From contig VGPA01000009.1 in assembly GCA_016875665.1 (NCBI GenBank), forward strand, positions 1 through 15,767: 15,767 nt of DNA. The letters are read 5' to 3'. Below, in pieces: positions 1 through 6,475 of the stretch. Within the stretch, counting starts at the first letter, position 1; each line of letters begins with the position of its first letter. The notes beneath the pieces were generated by a model. That model was not told the origin of the DNA. It did not search any database and was given only the letters and a program-made list of their open reading frames with translations. A program made the translations under genes and the position numbers. This DNA is from Chloroflexota bacterium. GTDB taxonomy: Bacteria; Chloroflexota; Limnocylindria; P2-11E.

Positions 1-100
1 ACAGGAGGAACGCGACGAGGGCGTCGACCTCGGCGTCGCTAAGCCCGAGGTCGGGCATCGTGGCGTTCGTAAGTGGCCCCGCTCTTTGCATTGGCGGCAT
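1..100 (-). pseudogene. C-terminal cytochrome c-like fragment, runs off left edge
   Basis: Read on the minus strand from an ATG at 100-98, this open frame encodes about 33 residues, ending in a stretch that includes NATMPDLGLSDAEVDALVAF, and continues out of the window. The pattern (a Met-Pro ligand loop followed by LSDAEVDALVAF) resembles the C-terminal helix of class I cytochrome c domains, where the Met is the distal haem ligand. No CXXCH haem-attachment motif or signal peptide lies upstream. Instead the tRNA-Asp gene ends 15 bases before the ATG, and the ATG sits inside a hairpin. It is therefore probably a 5'-truncated remnant rather than a working gene. The family call rests on about 25 residues and is tentative; a chance open frame is possible. 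Confidence 0.38.
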
Positions 101-115
101 CGAGTTCGATGCCGC
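94..115 (-). terminator. Hairpin immediately 3' of tRNA-Asp
   Basis: Positions 94-102 pair perfectly with 107-115 (9-bp stem, 4-base loop AGTT on the plus strand). Read in the tRNA direction, it begins at the discriminator base. It could be a 3'-processing or termination element for the tRNA transcript, but no T-run follows, so termination is uncertain. Confidence 0.4.
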
Positions 116-188
116 GGTCCCGACCGGATTCGAACCGGCGATCTCGTCCTTGACAGGGACGTATGCTAGGCCGCTGCACCACGGGACC
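115..188 (-). tRNA. tRNA-Asp (anticodon GTC)
   Basis: The reverse complement folds as a complete 74-base cloverleaf. The acceptor stem is GGTCCCG/CGGGACC with discriminator G. The D-stem is GTGC/GCAT. The anticodon stem is CGTCC/GGACG around loop CTGTCAA, and the anticodon GTC lies at 154-152. The T-arm carries TTCGAAT. The 3' CCA is not encoded, since CGG follows the discriminator. A G discriminator is what bacterial tRNA-Asp normally carries. The gene lies downstream of the terminator that closes the lexA-dinB unit, so it must have its own promoter. I could not pick a convincing one in 189-235. Confidence 0.95.
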
Positions 189-235
189 AAATGCGCAGAG
201 GCGCTCCCCTTGCGTCTCGCAATCATAGAGAAACG

Positions 236-276
236 CAAATAAAGAGGCGGCGAGTGCGCTTCCTTCACTCGCCGCC
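236..276 (-). terminator. Rho-independent terminator of the lexA-dinB-orf unit
   Basis: Positions 246-256 and 266-276 form a perfect 11-bp GC-rich stem with a 9-base loop. On the minus strand it is followed by a T-rich tail (TCTTTATTTGCGTTT, 245 to 231). It lies 26 bases after the stop codon at 303 and separates this unit from tRNA-Asp. Confidence 0.82.
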
Positions 277-302
277 CCTGCCGTTAAGGCCGAAGTGGTG
301 CG

Positions 303-551
303 CTAGACCGCCGCGGGCACCGCCCGCATCCGCCGCGTCACCTCGGTGGCGAGCCGTGCCGTCCGCTGCAGGCCGCCCAGCGTGAAGTCGATGCCCGCCT
401 CGCGCAGCTCCTCATAGCCAAGGCCTTGGAACAGCTTGTTCGACGCCGCGTAGCACATCTCGTCATACAACTGCGGCCAGCCCACGGCCCGGCGGGAGAA
501 GCAGAACTGGACGAATTCGACGGCGAGCGGGGTGAACGCGCGCTCGCTCAC
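303..551 (-). CDS. Small conserved-looking protein of unknown function, downstream of dinB
   Basis: I do not recognise a named family. From a GTG at 551 the product is 82 residues, mostly helical by eye, with an aromatic-rich middle (AVGWPQLYDEMCYAASNKLF) and a basic C-terminal half. It has no signal peptide or membrane segment. The frame stays open up to a GTG at 665 that overlaps the dinB stop by 4 bp (GTGA), giving 120 residues. However, the extra 38 codons use ATA, TCT, AGT and AGA, unlike neighbouring genes, whereas codons after 551 have the local GC-rich third positions. I therefore prefer the shorter form; the longer, translationally coupled form remains possible. With the short form, 552-661 is a spacer containing a GC palindrome at 596-610. 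It lies in the same direction as lexA-dinB and ahead of their terminator, so it may be co-induced with SOS genes. Confidence 0.6.
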   Translation of the reverse strand: MSERAFTPLAVEFVQFCFSRRAVGWPQLYDEMCYAASNKLFQGLGYEELREAGIDFTLGGLQRTARLATEVTRRMRAVPAAV

Positions 552-661
552 CTGTTTCGTCCGCCCCGTTCCACGCCGACGCGCATCATCGGCATCCGGC
601 CCGGGGCCGGGAAGGTGCTTTCTCCACCAACTCTTCCACAGAGATATCCACCCTTCGAACC

Positions 662-1882
662 TCACGATCCGTGGAGCTTCGGCCCGTCCGCGAAGCGTTT
701 ACGCTGCGTCGAATCCCGAACACTCGCGCGATCCAGCGCCGCATCGCCGAACTTCGAGCGGACTGCATCGAGCGCAGCATTCAGCCGCGCCGTACGCGCG
801 CTGTCGAAGAGTCCCAGCTGCTGCGCCGAGTCGAGTCCGCTCGCGCTGACGCCGACAAGGCGGACGGGGCTCGCGCGGCCCGCCTCGCGGTCCGCGGCAA
901 GCGCCTCTCGGAGCAGCGAGCGCGCGACGCGGAACACGGTCAGGTCGTCGTCCGTCGGGACCGGCAGCGTGCGCTGCCGCGTCCTGGTCTCGAACGGCGC
1001 GACGCGCAGCTTGAGATGGATCGTGCGGCCGCGAAGCGACGCCGCGCGAAGCCGCTGACCGACTCCTTCGGCGAGGCGGAGCAGCGTCGACTCGATCACG
1101 CGGGTATCGAGCGTGTTTCTGTCGAACGTGATCTCGTGGCCCACCGACTTGACGCCACCCTCCGGCTCGACCGGATCGTCGTCCTGCCCGCGCGCCCGCG
1201 CGCCGAGCGTCCCGCCGTGGTCGCCGAGGCGCGCCTCGAGCGTGGCCGGATCGAAGCGCGCGAGGTCGCCGATGGTGCGGAGGCCCCAGCCTTCCAGCAC
1301 CGCCTGCGTCCTGGGCCCGACGCCCCACAGCCGGGACAGCGGGAGCGGCGCGAGGAACTCCGCCTCGCCGCCTCGCGGGACGACCACCAGGCCGTCGGGC
1401 TTGCGCAGGTCGGAGGCGACCTTCGCACACAGCTTGTTTGACGCGACCCCCACCGAGAGCACGAGCCCGCACTGCTCCCGCACCGCCGTCTTGAGCGCGC
1501 GCGCCGTGGCGACGGCGCCGCCGAAGAGATGCTCGGTCGCGGTGACGTCGAGGAACGCCTCGTCGAGCGAGATCGGCTGCACGAGCGGCGTGCGCTCGGC
1601 GAACAGCGCCATGACCCGGTCCGACGCCTCCTCGTACCGCTCCCGGTCGCCGGGCACGAAGATCCCGTCGGGGCAGAGCCGGCCGGCCGTGCGCAGCGGC
1701 ATCGCCGAGCGCACCCCGAACGCGCGCGCCTCGTAGGACGCGGCGCTGACCACGCCACGGTCGCCCGGCGCGCCGCCGACGATCACCGGCCGGCCGCGGT
1801 ACTCGGGGTGGTCGCGCTGCTCGACCGACGCGTAGAAGGCGTCGAGGTCGCAGTGGAGGATCGCGCGGCCTGCGCTCACCAA
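662..1882 (-). CDS. dinB: DNA polymerase IV (Y-family translesion polymerase)
   Basis: This is an error-prone polymerase that bypasses template lesions on the sliding clamp. The 406-residue product has the Y-family palm: HCDLDAFYASVE near residues 10-21 (metal ligand D12, steric-gate Y17) and SLDEAFLD near 105-112 (D107, E108). The thumb helix-hairpin-helix region is LWGVGPRTQAVLEGWGLRTIGDL, seen here in two parts around residues 184-207. A little-finger domain follows, with a clamp-binding motif QLGLF at 355-359. All catalytic residues are present and the length is normal for Pol IV with a C-terminal tail. The start is a TTG at 1882, 13 bases after the lexA stop; a GTG one codon later (1879) is an equally possible start. 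It shares the lexA promoter, so it should be induced by DNA damage. Confidence 0.95.
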   Translation of the reverse strand: MVSAGRAILHCDLDAFYASVEQRDHPEYRGRPVIVGGAPGDRGVVSAASYEARAFGVRSAMPLRTAGRLCPDGIFVPGDRERYEEASDRVMALFAERTPLVQPISLDEAFLDVTATEHLFGGAVATARALKTAVREQCGLVLSVGVASNKLCAKVASDLRKPDGLVVVPRGGEAEFLAPLPLSRLWGVGPRTQAVLEGWGLRTIGDLARFDPATLEARLGDHGGTLGARARGQDDDPVEPEGGVKSVGHEITFDRNTLDTRVIESTLLRLAEGVGQRLRAASLRGRTIHLKLRVAPFETRTRQRTLPVPTDDDLTVFRVARSLLREALAADREAGRASPVRLVGVSASGLDSAQQLGLFDSARTARLNAALDAVRSKFGDAALDRASVRDSTQRKRFADGPKLHGS

Positions 1883-1895
1883 CTCGAACGCGAGG

Positions 1896-2510
1896 CTAGG
1901 ACAGGCGGCGGATGACTCCGATGACTTTGCCCTGGATCCGGAGATTCCGGGCGTAGATCGGCTGCATCGCCGAGTTGGCGGGCTGCAACCGGAAACGGTC
2001 CTTCTCCTTGAAGTAACGCTTCAGCGTCGCGACGTTGTCCTCGAGGAGCGCCACGACGATGTCACCGTCGCGCGCGGTCTCCTGCTTCTGGACGACGACG
2101 TAGTCGCCGTTGTCGATGTGGTCCTCGATCATCGAGTTGCCCCGGACGCGCAGCACGAACGTGTCCTTGCCGGCGCCGGCGGCGAGCTCGCTCGGGAGCG
2201 CCATGGTCTCGCCGCGCTCCTCGTTGGCGATGATCGGCTGGCCCGCGGCGATCTCGCCGACGATCGGCGCCCGCACGAGGTTGCCGCGGCCGGCCATGCC
2301 GGGGACCGAAAGGGCGCGCGAGCGGGTCGGGTCCTTCTGGAGCCGGCCCTCGCGCTCGAGCTTGGACAGGTGGTGGTGGACGGCGGAGGTCGATGCCAGC
2401 CCGACGGCCTCCGCGATTTCGCGAACGGTCGGCGGGTAGCCCCGTTCGTCCAGGGTTTCGCCGATGAAGGCGAGGATCCGTTCGCCGCGCTGCTGGTCCT
2501 GCTTGGTCAC
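1896..2510 (-). CDS. lexA: LexA repressor, SOS regulator (self-cleaving serine protease)
   Basis: This is the repressor of the SOS response; RecA filaments trigger its self-cleavage. The 204-residue product has an N-terminal winged helix (PTVREIAEAVGLASTSAVHH, residues 27-46) of the Gram-positive LexA type. The Ala-Gly cleavage site is A89-G90 in GEIAAGQP. The C-terminal S24 peptidase domain has catalytic S126 (GNSM) and K164 (ATLKRYF). All cleavage residues are intact. The start is a GTG at 2510, placed directly at the predicted transcription start, so the mRNA is probably leaderless. dinB follows 13 bases downstream. The operator in its own promoter implies autoregulation. Confidence 0.96.
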   Translation of the reverse strand: MTKQDQQRGERILAFIGETLDERGYPPTVREIAEAVGLASTSAVHHHLSKLEREGRLQKDPTRSRALSVPGMAGRGNLVRAPIVGEIAAGQPIIANEERGETMALPSELAAGAGKDTFVLRVRGNSMIEDHIDNGDYVVVQKQETARDGDIVVALLEDNVATLKRYFKEKDRFRLQPANSAMQPIYARNLRIQGKVIGVIRRLS

Positions 2511-2516
2511 GCCAGG

Positions 2517-2545
2517 AGCCTACCGAACGGATGTTCTCTTGTCAA
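2517..2545 (-). promoter_or_regulatory. lexA-dinB promoter
   Basis: On the minus strand a perfect -35 TTGACA (2545-2540) is followed after 17 bases by -10 TAGGCT (2522-2517). Six bases separate the -10 from the lexA GTG at 2510, so transcription should begin at or next to the start codon. The LexA box fills most of the spacer. Confidence 0.8.
2524..2537. promoter_or_regulatory. LexA operator (SOS box) of lexA
   Basis: CGAACGGATGTTCT matches the GAAC-N4-GTTC core of Gram-positive-type SOS boxes. It lies between the -35 and -10 of the lexA promoter, so bound LexA would exclude RNA polymerase. It is also 35 bases upstream of the divergent MscS gene, which it might affect. Confidence 0.88.
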
Positions 2546-2571
2546 GGATCGGGCATCGTGTCGGTGTGCCG

Positions 2572-3069
2572 ATGACCCCGGTGGCCCTGACGGAGCCTCT
2601 TTTCAAAGGGGCGCTGGCCCTGGCGGTGACGGCGATCGCCCTCCTGGGCGCCGCCGGCGCGCGGCGGGGGGCCGGGGCGGCGCTCCGTCGGCGCAACGCC
2701 GAGACCGAGGCGGCGACCCTGATCGCCGAGGTAGCGCGCGTGGTCATCCTGCTCCTGGGCGCCATCGCCGTGGTGGCCATCTTCAGCACCGAGGCGGTCG
2801 CCTGGCTCCTGGGCTCGTTCAGCGTGGTCGGGATCGTGGTCGGCCTCTCGCTCCAGGACATCCTGCGCAACTTCTTCGCCGGCGTGTGGCTGTTGGTGGA
2901 GCGGCCGATCCGGGTGGGCGACACCATCGAGCTCGACGGCCGGAGCGGGGTGGTCGAGGAGATCGCCTTCCGGCTCACCCGCCTCCGCGCTCCCGACGGC
3001 CGGGCGGTGCTCGTCCCGAACGCGATACTCATGACCAGCACCATCGTGAGCCGGCCGCGCGAGCGCTAA
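2572..3069 (+). CDS. Short MscS-family mechanosensitive ion channel
   Basis: This is an inner-membrane channel family that opens under membrane tension during osmotic downshock. The 165-residue product has hydrophobic segments near residues 11-30, 52-72 and 76-104. The third is the Gly/Ala-rich pore helix followed by the family signature LSLQDILRNFFAG. A beta domain follows (RPIRVGDTIELDGRSGVVEE, 111-130, and VLVPNAILM, 146-154). It stops soon after the beta domain, so the alpha/beta cytoplasmic cage of E. coli MscS (286 aa) is missing. The ATG at 2572 is chosen because the frame upstream overlaps lexA; a GTG two codons earlier (2566) is an alternative. It diverges from lexA across a 61-base region. 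Confidence 0.88.
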   Translation: MTPVALTEPLFKGALALAVTAIALLGAAGARRGAGAALRRRNAETEAATLIAEVARVVILLLGAIAVVAIFSTEAVAWLLGSFSVVGIVVGLSLQDILRNFFAGVWLLVERPIRVGDTIELDGRSGVVEEIAFRLTRLRAPDGRAVLVPNAILMTSTIVSRPRER

Positions 3070-3101
3070 TCTCGAATCGCACGCGTCAAGGGAGAGCACG
3101 A

Positions 3102-3275
3102 ATGAGCGAGCGCGAGTCCGGCGGCGGCGTGTTCGGCTTCGTTGAGGGGATCCTCGCGATCATCGGCGCGCTCACGGTCATGGGCGTCATCGCGGTCGCG
3201 GCCTCCGTCTTCGCGTGGGAGATGGAGCTGCGCAAGAGCGAGAGCGAGACCCAGCCCGCCGACCCCGCCTCCTAA
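3102..3275 (+). CDS. Small single-pass membrane protein, unknown function
   Basis: This 57-residue protein has one hydrophobic segment (about residues 11-39, from GFVEGILAIIGALTVMGVIA onward). A short polar N-terminus precedes it and a charged tail (LRKSESETQPADPAS) follows. The start is supported by the purine-rich AAGGGAGAG at 3088-3096, just upstream of the ATG. It sits between the MscS-like gene (32 bases) and rplI (9 bases). I recognise no family; a role as an accessory to the channel would be speculation. Confidence 0.62.
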   Translation: MSERESGGGVFGFVEGILAIIGALTVMGVIAVAASVFAWEMELRKSESETQPADPAS

Positions 3276-3284
3276 CAGACCGCC

Positions 3285-3734
3285 GTGCGCGTCATCCTCG
3301 TCAAGGACGTCCCCTCGCTCGGGCGCGCCGGCGAAGTCAAGGACGTCGCGGACGGCTACGGGCAGAACTTCCTCCTGCCGCGCGGCCTCGCGATCGAAGC
3401 CACGGCCGGTGCCCTGAGGAAGGCGGCGCAGGAGAAGTCGTCGCTCGACGCCAAAAAGTCCCGCGCCCATGCCGACGCGGAGGCGCTCGCCAAGCGGCTC
3501 TCGGCGCTCACGCTCGTGTTCAAGCTCAAGGCCGGCGAGCAGGGGAAGACTTTCGGCTCGGTCACGAGCAAGGACATCGTCGAAGCGGTGAAGCGCGAGG
3601 CCAAGATCGACGTCGAGAAGACGTCGGTGCATCTGCCGGAGCCGCTCAAGGCGATGGGCGTGCACACGGTGGAGATCCGCCTGTTGAGCGACGTGCGCGC
3701 GCACGTCACCGTCGCGATCGAGGCGGCCGCCTAG
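3285..3734 (+). CDS. rplI: 50S ribosomal protein L9
   Basis: This is a large-subunit protein bound to 23S rRNA near the L1 stalk. The 149-residue product has the usual length and layout. The N-terminal domain includes VILVKDVPSLGRAGEVKDVA and then GYGQNFLLPRGLA. A long charged connecting helix follows, then a C-terminal domain with GKTFGSVTSKDIVEAV and a final beta strand (VHTVEIRLLSDVRAHVTVAI). The GTG start at 3285 matches the family N-terminus. Neighbourhood with dnaB is a widely conserved bacterial arrangement, but here dnaB faces rplI tail to tail with a 14-base gap. Confidence 0.96.
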   Translation: MRVILVKDVPSLGRAGEVKDVADGYGQNFLLPRGLAIEATAGALRKAAQEKSSLDAKKSRAHADAEALAKRLSALTLVFKLKAGEQGKTFGSVTSKDIVEAVKREAKIDVEKTSVHLPEPLKAMGVHTVEIRLLSDVRAHVTVAIEAAA

Positions 3735-3749
3735 CGTCCGGCGGCGGCC
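3725..3749. terminator. GC-rich hairpin between convergent rplI and dnaB
   Basis: Positions 3725-3731 pair with 3743-3749 (7 bp, 11-base loop), spanning the rplI stop and the end of the convergent dnaB gene. It lacks a T-run on either strand, so a termination role is only a suggestion from position. Confidence 0.28.
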
Positions 3750-5080
3750 TACACGCCTCCGGCGCGGGTCTCGCCGAGATCGGTGAACCGGGTGAGCTGC
3801 GATTCGAAGTGCAGGTCGATGTCGGCGGTGGGACCGTTGCGGTGCTTGGCGAGCTTCAGCCGGACGACCCCGTCGCGCCGGTCGTTCTGGTCCTTCTGCC
3901 ACAGGAACATGACGATGTCCGCGTCCGCCTCGAGCCCGCCGCTCTCGCGGAGGTCCGACAGCATCGGCTCGGTGCCGCGGGTCTCGATCTGCCGTGAGAG
4001 CTGCGAGAGGGCGATCACGGGAACCTGGAGCTCGCGGGCGATCGCCTTGAGCGCGCGCGAGATGTTCGAAACCTCCTGGACGCGGTTGTCGTCGTCCCCC
4101 GCGCCCTCGATCAGCTGGAGGTAGTCGATCACGATGAGGTGCAGGTCGTGGTCGGCCTGGAGCCGGCGCGACTTCGCGAGGATGTCGGTGGTGGTGAGCC
4201 GGTTGGACTCTTCCACGTAGATCGGCGCGCTTTGGAGCTCGCTCGAGGCGCGCGAGATCGCCTGGAACTCCTGGGTCGAGAGGCGCCCGTGGCGCATCCG
4301 GTTGCCGTCGATGCCGGCGCGCATCGAGATCAGGCGCTGCACGATCTGGAGCTCGCTCATCTCGAGCGAGAACACCGCGACCGTCCTGCGCTCCTGCACG
4401 GCGACGTGGTCGACGATGTCGAGGGCGAAGGAGGTCTTACCCAGGCCGGGGCGCCCCGCGATCAGGATCAGGTCGGATTGCTGCAGGCCGCCGGTCTTGG
4501 CGTCGAGCGTCGCCATGCCGCTCGGCACGCCGACGCGCGTGTCGCCGCGCGCCGCGAGCTGCTCGGCGAACTGGCGGAGCGCGAGGTCGATCGACACCAC
4601 GTCGCGCTGGAGGCTCGCCTCGGAGAGTGCGAAGAGCAGCTCCTGCGCTTCGGCCACCGCCTGGCTCGCGGAGTCGCGCGTCAGCGCGAGGCGCCCGATC
4701 TCGTTGGCCGTGGTGATGAGCCGCCGCAGCGTGGCGGTGCGCGCGACGATCTGCGCGTACGTGGCGGCGTGCGCGACGGTCGGCACGGCCTGCATCAGGC
4801 CGACGATGAACTGCGCGCCGCCGACCGCGTCGAGGTCACCCTCGGTCTGGAGCTCGGCGCGCACGTTCTCGTAGCGCAGCGGCTCGCCGCGCGCGGCGAG
4901 GCGGTCCATCGCCGCGAGCACGAGCCGGTGCTGCACCCGCGAGAGGTCGGACGGCGCGATCCGTCCCCGGATCTCGTCGGCGTACACCTGCTCGTCGATG
5001 AGGACCGCGCCTAGCAGCGACGCCTCCGCCTCGGGCTTCTCCGGCGGCGGCTTCGTCGGACGCGGGTCGGGGGAGATCAC
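3749..5080 (-). CDS. dnaB: Replicative DNA helicase DnaB, second gene of a tandem pair
   Basis: This is a hexameric 5'-3' helicase of the RecA/DnaB superfamily. The 443-residue product has an N-terminal scaffold domain (about 15-125) and a linker. The motor domain carries Walker A GRPGLGKT (209-216), Walker B LIVIDYLQ (315-322), IALSQLSRQIE (356-366), DLRESGGLEADADIV (376-390) and the finger-loop KHRNGPTADIDLHF. There is no intein. The GTG start at 5080 overlaps the TGA of the upstream dnaB (GTGA), giving a family-like N-terminus; the frame is open further upstream but that is inside the first dnaB. The spacing between the helix after motif 2 and the following strand (residues 262-294) matches E. 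coli DnaB. Both paralogues seem catalytically intact, so which one is the main chromosomal helicase cannot be told from sequence. Confidence 0.93.
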   Translation of the reverse strand: MISPDPRPTKPPPEKPEAEASLLGAVLIDEQVYADEIRGRIAPSDLSRVQHRLVLAAMDRLAARGEPLRYENVRAELQTEGDLDAVGGAQFIVGLMQAVPTVAHAATYAQIVARTATLRRLITTANEIGRLALTRDSASQAVAEAQELLFALSEASLQRDVVSIDLALRQFAEQLAARGDTRVGVPSGMATLDAKTGGLQQSDLILIAGRPGLGKTSFALDIVDHVAVQERRTVAVFSLEMSELQIVQRLISMRAGIDGNRMRHGRLSTQEFQAISRASSELQSAPIYVEESNRLTTTDILAKSRRLQADHDLHLIVIDYLQLIEGAGDDDNRVQEVSNISRALKAIARELQVPVIALSQLSRQIETRGTEPMLSDLRESGGLEADADIVMFLWQKDQNDRRDGVVRLKLAKHRNGPTADIDLHFESQLTRFTDLGETRAGGV

Positions 5081-6399
5081 AGCGGCATCCCCGTGTCGTC
5101 CGCGCGGCTGAAGAAGCGGGCCTGCTGCGCCTCGAAGAACAGGTCGAACCGCCCCACGGGGCCGTTGCGGTTCTTGGCGATGCTGCCGTGGATCAGCCTG
5201 GGCGCGCCGGGCTGCGCCTCGTCCTTGTCCTTCCAGAGCATCAGCACGACGTCGGCGTCCTGCTCGATCGCGCCGGACTCGCGCAGCGTGGAGAGTTTCG
5301 GCTGGGCGCCGGAGTCGCCGGCGGCGCGCGAGAGCTGTGACAGGGCGATCACCGTCACGTTCAGCTCGCGCGCGAGGGACTTCAGGTTGCGGGAGATCGT
5401 GGCGACCTCCTGGACGCGGTTCTCCTCGTGCTCGCCGGTCCGCATCAGCTGGAGGTAGTCGACGATCACGACCGCGAGCTTCCCGCGCAGGCTCGCGCGC
5501 CGGGCCTTGGTGCGGCACTCCATGATCGAGAGGCCCGGCGTGTCGTCGATCAGGATGGGCAGGCCCATCAGCGACGAGGCCGCGTCGGGGTCGAGCCTGT
5601 TCTCGGTGCGCATCGCGAGGAGGTCGACGCGGCTGTTGAGCCCGAGGAGCCGCGCGACGATCTGCTTGGTGTCCATCTCCATCGAGAACACGAGCACCCC
5701 GTGGCCGTGGCGCGCGATGTCGTGCCCGATCCCGAGCGCGAGGCTGGTCTTCCCCACGGACGGGCGCGCGGCGATGATCACGAGGTCGCCGGGCGTGAAC
5801 CCCTCGGTGAAGGCGTCGATCTCGCGGAAGCCCGAGGACAGCCCGCTCACCTCGAACGGGTGCTCCATCCGCTCGGTCAGGTGGAGGTAGTTGTCGCGCA
5901 GCGCGGTCTGGATGTGCCGCAGCTGCGCGTTCGAGGACTCGTCGCGCAGCGTGAAGATGCGCTGCTCGGCGCGGTCGAGGGTGAGCGCGATGTCGGTGGG
6001 CTCGTCGTAGGCGTCGGCCGCGATGCCGCGTGCCGCCGCGATGAGGCGGCGCAGCACCGCGCGGTCGCGCACGATCCGCGCGTCGGCCTCGATCTCGATC
6101 GCGGTCGGGATGCTCTCGGTCAGCTGGCGCAGATACGGCGAGCCGCCGATGCGGTCGAGCTCCTCCCGGCGCGACAGCTCCATCTGCACGGTGAGCGTGT
6201 CGATCCGCTCGCGCCGCTCGAGCAGCTCTTCGATCGTCGAGTAGATGCGCTGGTGGCGCGCCTCGTAGAAGTCGCCGGTCTTGAGGCTGTCCGCGACCTT
6301 GTAGATGGCGTCGCGGTCGATGAGCAGCGCCCCGAGGACCCGCTGCTCGGCGCGCGGGTCCTGCGGCGTCTGCTGGGTGATCTGGGTGGCCTCAGTCAT
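5077..6399 (-). CDS. dnaB: Replicative DNA helicase DnaB, first gene of a tandem pair, behind a LexA box
   Basis: This is a DnaB-family replicative helicase of 440 residues. The N-terminal domain (QDPRAEQRVLGALLIDRDAI, residues 13-32, through FYEARHQRIYSTIEEL) is very canonical. The motor domain has Walker A ARPSVGKT (211-218), Walker B VIVDYLQL (311-318), IALSQLSRAAG, TLRESGAIEQDADVV and AKNRNGPVGRFDLFF. The segment between the second motor motif and strand PILIDD (263-286) is about six residues shorter than in its partner and in E. coli DnaB. The ATG at 6399 has a GGGAG ribosome-binding site 8 bases upstream. Its stop overlaps the next dnaB by 4 bp, so the pair is one translationally coupled unit. 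A LexA operator overlaps its likely promoter. Confidence 0.94.
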   Translation of the reverse strand: MTEATQITQQTPQDPRAEQRVLGALLIDRDAIYKVADSLKTGDFYEARHQRIYSTIEELLERRERIDTLTVQMELSRREELDRIGGSPYLRQLTESIPTAIEIEADARIVRDRAVLRRLIAAARGIAADAYDEPTDIALTLDRAEQRIFTLRDESSNAQLRHIQTALRDNYLHLTERMEHPFEVSGLSSGFREIDAFTEGFTPGDLVIIAARPSVGKTSLALGIGHDIARHGHGVLVFSMEMDTKQIVARLLGLNSRVDLLAMRTENRLDPDAASSLMGLPILIDDTPGLSIMECRTKARRASLRGKLAVVIVDYLQLMRTGEHEENRVQEVATISRNLKSLARELNVTVIALSQLSRAAGDSGAQPKLSTLRESGAIEQDADVVLMLWKDKDEAQPGAPRLIHGSIAKNRNGPVGRFDLFFEAQQARFFSRADDTGMPL

Positions 6400-6431
6400 C
6401 GGAGCCGCTCCCGGGGCAGCGTCGAATCCTC

Positions 6432-6475
6432 ATGATAGAACAGACGTTCTACTACGCGGGAGCCTGATCGGTCAA
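6432..6475 (-). promoter_or_regulatory. Candidate dnaB-dnaB promoter
   Basis: On the minus strand, TTGACC (6475-6470) is followed after 18 bases by TAGAAC (6451-6446). A better -10, TATCAT, lies at 6437-6432 but lacks a good -35. Either -10 touches the LexA box, so LexA binding should interfere with transcription. Confidence 0.5.
6437..6450. promoter_or_regulatory. LexA operator (SOS box) upstream of the dnaB pair
   Basis: AGAACAGACGTTCT has perfect 5-bp inverted arms and the same GAAC-N4-GTTC core as the lexA operator at 2524-2537. It lies 38 bases upstream of the dnaB ATG at 6399 and overlaps both candidate -10 elements. The next gene on the other strand starts 240 bases away. Confidence 0.75.

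Noticed and set aside
429..441. Possible third LexA box, GAACAGCTTGTTC
   Set aside because: The spacer is 5 rather than 4 bases and it lies inside the coding part of the small gene, away from any start.
620..660. Cluster of TCCAC/DnaA-box-like 9-mers, with similar ones near 6571-6580 and 6636-6645
   Set aside because: Each matches TTATCCACA at only about 7 of 9 positions, there is no AT-rich unwinding region, and no dnaA or dnaN lies nearby; not an origin.
671..1441. Long plus-strand open frame opposite dinB
   Set aside because: Antisense shadow of a gene with complete Pol IV motifs; the product is low-complexity Arg/Ala/Asp-rich with no motif.
2118..3275. Long plus-strand open frame crossing lexA, the MscS gene and the 57-aa gene
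   Set aside because: Only its 3' end (from 3102) is a plausible protein; the rest runs antisense to lexA and out of frame with MscS.
5081..5518. Upstream extension of the second dnaB frame into the first dnaB
   Set aside because: The GTG at 5080 overlaps the preceding stop and gives a normal DnaB N-terminus; the extension is Arg/Pro-rich frame noise.
5428..6435. Plus-strand open frame opposite dnaB
   Set aside because: Shadow of a gene with intact helicase motifs; open because of high GC content.
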